This document shows, piece after piece, positions 60,935 through 64,000 of a stretch of 64,000 nt of DNA. Every line of letters starts with the position of its first letter. Position 1 is the first letter of the stretch. Under the pieces are notes generated by a model. It saw nothing but the letters and a program-made list of their open reading frames with translations. It was not told the DNA's origin and searched no databases. This DNA is from an uncultured Christensenellaceae bacterium (GTDB lineage Bacteria; Bacillota; Clostridia; Christensenellales; Borkfalkiaceae). The position numbers and the translations under genes were made by a program. The stretch is from NCBI GenBank assembly GCA_910588615.1, contig CAJUOI010000008.1, forward strand, positions 1-64,000, read 5' to 3'.

Positions 60935-61921
60935 ATGGAGGAAATCAGAGAGACCATGCAAGCGGAGTTAAAGACTGCTCCGCCCAAGCGGGAACGGGAA
61001 AAGAAAACGCGTAAAAAGTGGCATAAGAACAACGTTGAAGTGTTCATTATGGCGATGATCGGCGCGGGATTCCTTTTTGTGTTCAGTTATTTGCCGATGG
61101 TCGGCGCAGTGCTTGCTTTTAAGAAAGGGGACGGATATTTGAACATGATGGACGCGATTTTTGCGTCGCCGTGGGCGGGGTTCGATAATTTCCGCGATAT
61201 CTTTCTCGACAGTCGATTTGTGCCTATTATGCTTAACACGCTCGGATTCAACCTGTTGCGGCTTGCGCTCACCATGCCCGCGCCCGTGGTCGTAGCGATT
61301 ATGTATAACGAAGTGCGGCATTTAAGGCTCAAAAAGGGATTGCAATTTTTCGCGTATTTGCCGAACTTTATCAGTATCGTCGTATGGGTGGGACTCGTCC
61401 ATTCGCTTACCGATATGCAGACGGGTCCGCTCAACAATCTCTTTCAGGCAATGGGTTCCGATCCGATCAACTTCAAAGGCGATCCCAAATACAGTTGGGG
61501 CATGATTATCGTTTCCGATATTATCAAGGGAACGGGTTGGGGCTCGATTATGTATCTTGCGGCGATCGTGGGGACGAACGAGGAATTATACGACGCGGCG
61601 GATATCGACGGCGCGAACCGTTTTCAGAAAATTTGGTATGTAACGCTCCCCGTCGTCATGCCGCTCTTTGTATTGCAACTTGTTTTGAGCATTTCTTCGA
61701 TTATGGGTAACGATGCGGCAAGTATGCTCTTATGGCAAACGCAGTCCAACCTCGATAAAACGGAAGTAATCAATACGTTTGTCTTGAAAGAAGGAATCAA
61801 TAACATGCTCTATTCTTACGCTTCGGCGGTGGGGTTGTTCCAATCGCTTGTCGGGCTTGTGTTGCTCGTGGGCAGTAACTGGATTTCCAAGAAAATAAAC
61901 GGAAGCGGGGTGATTTTCTGA
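60935..61921 (+). CDS. CUT1-type ABC transporter permease (LplB-like)
   Basis: This 328-residue protein has about six transmembrane segments and the cytoplasmic EAA motif EELYDAADIDGANRFQKIWYVTLP. The N-terminal start is preceded by AAGGAGG. The LplB/UgpA-like group imports oligosaccharides together with a second permease and a lipoprotein. No ATPase gene is present, which is normal for CUT1 systems that share MsmX-type ATPases. It overlaps the next permease. Confidence 0.92.
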   Translation: MEEIRETMQAELKTAPPKREREKKTRKKWHKNNVEVFIMAMIGAGFLFVFSYLPMVGAVLAFKKGDGYLNMMDAIFASPWAGFDNFRDIFLDSRFVPIMLNTLGFNLLRLALTMPAPVVVAIMYNEVRHLRLKKGLQFFAYLPNFISIVVWVGLVHSLTDMQTGPLNNLFQAMGSDPINFKGDPKYSWGMIIVSDIIKGTGWGSIMYLAAIVGTNEELYDAADIDGANRFQKIWYVTLPVVMPLFVLQLVLSISSIMGNDAASMLLWQTQSNLDKTEVINTFVLKEGINNMLYSYASAVGLFQSLVGLVLLVGSNWISKKINGSGVIF

Positions 61922-62829
61922 TGAAAGTAAAAACAGAGAAATCCGAAAAAGTCCGCCGCAGAAAAAAAGTAAAACACGACACCGCGTTTGATTACGTGAA
62001 TATCGCGCTGTTAGTCGTTCTTGCGCTCTTGTGTTTATATCCCATGTGGTTCGTTATCGTGGGTTCGTTCAATAAGGGCTACGATTATCTCAAAGGCGGC
62101 GTTTACTTTTGGCCGCGCACGTTTACATGGGCGAACTATGCCGTTGTGCTTGCCGACAATCGTATTTGGCAGGGGCTTCTTATGACGGTGATCCGCTGTT
62201 TGATCGGTCCCGTATTGCATATCTTTCTCTGTTCGCTCGTCGCATACGGTATGAGCAGAAAAGAGCTGCACGGAAAGAAATTCTTTAATATCTTCGGGCT
62301 TATCACGATGTTTTTCAGCGGCGGACTCGTCCCTTTCTATGTTCTTTGTAAAATGCTCGGAATGCTGAATACATTCGCCATGTACATTCTGCCGGGCGCA
62401 TACAGCGTTTACAATATGATTCTGATACGCTCGTTTATCAAGGGGATTCCCGAAGAATTGCACGAGGCGGCGGTATTGGACGGCGCGGGCGAATTCCGAA
62501 TTTATTTTACGATGATTATACCTCTATCCATGCCGATTTTAATGACGGTATTGCTGTGGGGTATTTTGGGGCACTGGAACGACTATACCACGACAATGTT
62601 CTATACGCCTTCCAACCGCAATATCTACACGCTGCAATATATTTTGATGTTGATTATTCAGGAGGGCAACGTTCAGTCTAACGTCGGTTCTGCTGTTTCG
62701 GGAGAGGCGGCGAGTGAAACAATTTCGCTTGCGGCAATGGTGATCGGTACGATTCCGATGCTGATTGCATTCCCGTTCTTACAAAAGTATTTTACAAAGG
62801 GCTTATACGTTGGCTCTTTGAAAGGATAA
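61921..62829 (+). CDS. CUT1-type ABC transporter permease (LplC/YtcP-like)
   Basis: This 302-residue partner permease has six transmembrane segments and the EAA motif EELHEAAVLDGAGEFRIYFTMIIPLSMP. It overlaps the previous gene by one base (TGATG), as typical for coupled permease pairs. It ends in KYFTKGLYVGSLKG, a common tail of the YtcP-like group. Confidence 0.92.
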   Translation: MKVKTEKSEKVRRRKKVKHDTAFDYVNIALLVVLALLCLYPMWFVIVGSFNKGYDYLKGGVYFWPRTFTWANYAVVLADNRIWQGLLMTVIRCLIGPVLHIFLCSLVAYGMSRKELHGKKFFNIFGLITMFFSGGLVPFYVLCKMLGMLNTFAMYILPGAYSVYNMILIRSFIKGIPEELHEAAVLDGAGEFRIYFTMIIPLSMPILMTVLLWGILGHWNDYTTTMFYTPSNRNIYTLQYILMLIIQEGNVQSNVGSAVSGEAASETISLAAMVIGTIPMLIAFPFLQKYFTKGLYVGSLKG

Positions 62830-62846
62830 AAAAGGAGGAAAAAAAG

Positions 62847-64000
62847 ATGAAAAAAAGAATTGTTGCAACCATGCTTGCCGCAACGACGCTTTTGTCGCTC
62901 GTCGGAATGACGGCGTGCGGCGGCGGAGGGGGATACAAGTACCCCGATAAGCCGAACACGGTGCTTGCGGAAGGCGAAAACTCTTGGGACAAGTGGAAAG
63001 ACGAATGTCCCGAAGGACTGACGATCGACTGGTATTCCGACGCGTTTTTAAGCGTGAACGAAAAGAGCAAGATCACGAAGGCGATCAAAGCGAAAACGGG
63101 AATCACCGTCAATTTCGATACCGCGCTTTCAAGCGGAACGGATAAACTGAGTCTTATGATCGGCGGCGATACGTTGCCCGACGTTATAACGCTTGACGGG
63201 CAGGACGAACGTTTCTGGCAGCTCGGCAATCAGGGATATTTATTCCCGATCAACGGTTTGCAGGAACGCTGGGCGCCTTCCTTGGATATCCCGCTCGACG
63301 TGCAAAACGTGTACACGATGAAGGACGGTAATTTGTACGGCTTGCCTTCCTATTTCCGTACTTCGGAGGACAGCGACACCAAGCTCGAAACGAACGGCGG
63401 CATGATGATCCGCGAGGATTGGTATCAGGCTTATATGGCGCACGTTACCGACAACGTGTTCGGTGGGAAAACGACACGCGAGGCAGTCGGCGCCGAGCTT
63501 TGGGATCAATGGGACATTACGACGCCCGACGGACTCATTCACGCCATGAAGTGGGTGCGCGATAACGTATTAACGGCGGCGCAGAAAAAGACGTATAACG
63601 CGTTCGTACTCGATCCGTTTTTCCCGGGTTCAGTATCGCAGGGCGTCGCATGGCTGTGTCAATATTTCGCCGTGCGTTTCGAGGATGACGAGGGCAATTA
63701 TATCGACAGTGCGCGCACCGAACAATACAAGCAAGTTCTTAAATTTCTCAATCAGTTATACCGCGAAGGATTGCTCACCGAAAACGCTTTGAACGCCGCA
63801 GACTACGGCGACGTAGGGCAGATGATCGCAAACGGACAGATTTTTGTCTATTGCGGAAGTCCGCAGGTGTATCCCGGGTATTGGAACTCCGCAAAATTCC
63901 CGCAGGAAGAGGGCGTCGATCCCGTCACCTACGAATCTTTCGTGATGACGAACTACGACCGCGAAACGCCGCAGCTCGGCGATATTGCGGGCATGGGTTA
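62847..64000 (+). CDS. Extracellular solute-binding lipoprotein (partial)
   Basis: The gene starts at ATG 62847 after AAAGGAGG and runs off the right edge; 384 codons are visible. The signal peptide ends in a lipobox, SLVGMTACG, so the mature protein is lipid-anchored at the Cys. A Gly-rich linker follows. The body has the family 1 solute-binding pattern, with GDTLPDVITLDGQDE, NGGMMIREDWYQAYM and GQIFVYCGSPQVYP. It is the binding component for the two permeases upstream, of the LplA/YtcQ-like group. Confidence 0.9.
   Translation, partial: MKKRIVATMLAATTLLSLVGMTACGGGGGYKYPDKPNTVLAEGENSWDKWKDECPEGLTIDWYSDAFLSVNEKSKITKAIKAKTGITVNFDTALSSGTDKLSLMIGGDTLPDVITLDGQDERFWQLGNQGYLFPINGLQERWAPSLDIPLDVQNVYTMKDGNLYGLPSYFRTSEDSDTKLETNGGMMIREDWYQAYMAHVTDNVFGGKTTREAVGAELWDQWDITTPDGLIHAMKWVRDNVLTAAQKKTYNAFVLDPFFPGSVSQGVAWLCQYFAVRFEDDEGNYIDSARTEQYKQVLKFLNQLYREGLLTENALNAADYGDVGQMIANGQIFVYCGSPQVYPGYWNSAKFPQEEGVDPVTYESFVMTNYDRETPQLGDIAGMG

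Overview
The window looks like chromosomal DNA from a spore-forming, Gram-positive member of the Clostridia, probably an uncultured gut lineage. The evidence is the sporulation sigma factors SigH and SigG, a YlmC/YmxH-type sporulation protein, the mrnC-rlmB-sigH and dnaX-ybaB-recR gene orders, a DnaD-type primosomal protein, GGAGG-type ribosome binding sites and sigma-A promoters. Two integrated elements interrupt it. The family-level placement is inference.

Positions 1-4801 are the right part of an integrated element that enters from the left. It carries a Zot/pI-like morphogenesis ATPase, a very basic coiled protein, a replication-type winged-helix protein, a hairpin-rich non-coding stretch, a candidate type I toxin-antitoxin locus and two arm-type direct repeats. 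It ends at a tRNA 3'-end fragment that looks like an attachment site. The layout suggests an inovirus-like or phage-plasmid element. Its replication protein ends in a zinc-knuckle module that is also the tail of the chromosomal DnaD-like protein at 32973-34685.

Positions 4835-24270 are mostly housekeeping: an unassigned structured RNA, a small pyrophosphatase-like protein, an SDR enzyme, a divergent aconitase-like protein, LemA, GlpK, an amino-sugar operon (an acetyltransferase-only GlmU relative, GlmM, GlmS), an antiporter with an aldo/keto reductase, mrnC-rlmB-sigH, dnaX-ybaB-recR-gpsA and tRNA genes. Positions 24274-32879 hold sigG, three c-di-GMP/phosphorelay-type genes (REC-HD-GYP, HPt and a degenerate GGDEF-EAL), and then an operon with two TasA-like matrix proteins, a SipW-type signal peptidase and a membrane-anchored AAA+ ATPase. 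This block could be a surface-fibre system with its signalling module.

Positions 32973-48731 return to core genes: DnaD-like protein, alpha/beta hydrolase, DUF951, LepB, DegV, ACT/UPF0210 pair, PepF, DnaB, Sua5-YwlE-RpiB, a DUF1538 membrane protein with a double PII-like partner, peptidase E and tRNA-Leu. A small AT-rich element follows (about 48.7-51.1 kb). It has a large serine recombinase whose 3' end runs antisense into tRNA-Leu, preceded by a coupled resolvase-fold protein that has lost its catalytic residues. Ku and a ligase-only LigD come next. The window ends in a carbohydrate locus: AraC regulator, cell-surface repeat protein, nucleoside hydrolase, GH2 enzyme, a second glycosidase-like protein, two CUT1-type permeases and a solute-binding lipoprotein cut by the window edge.
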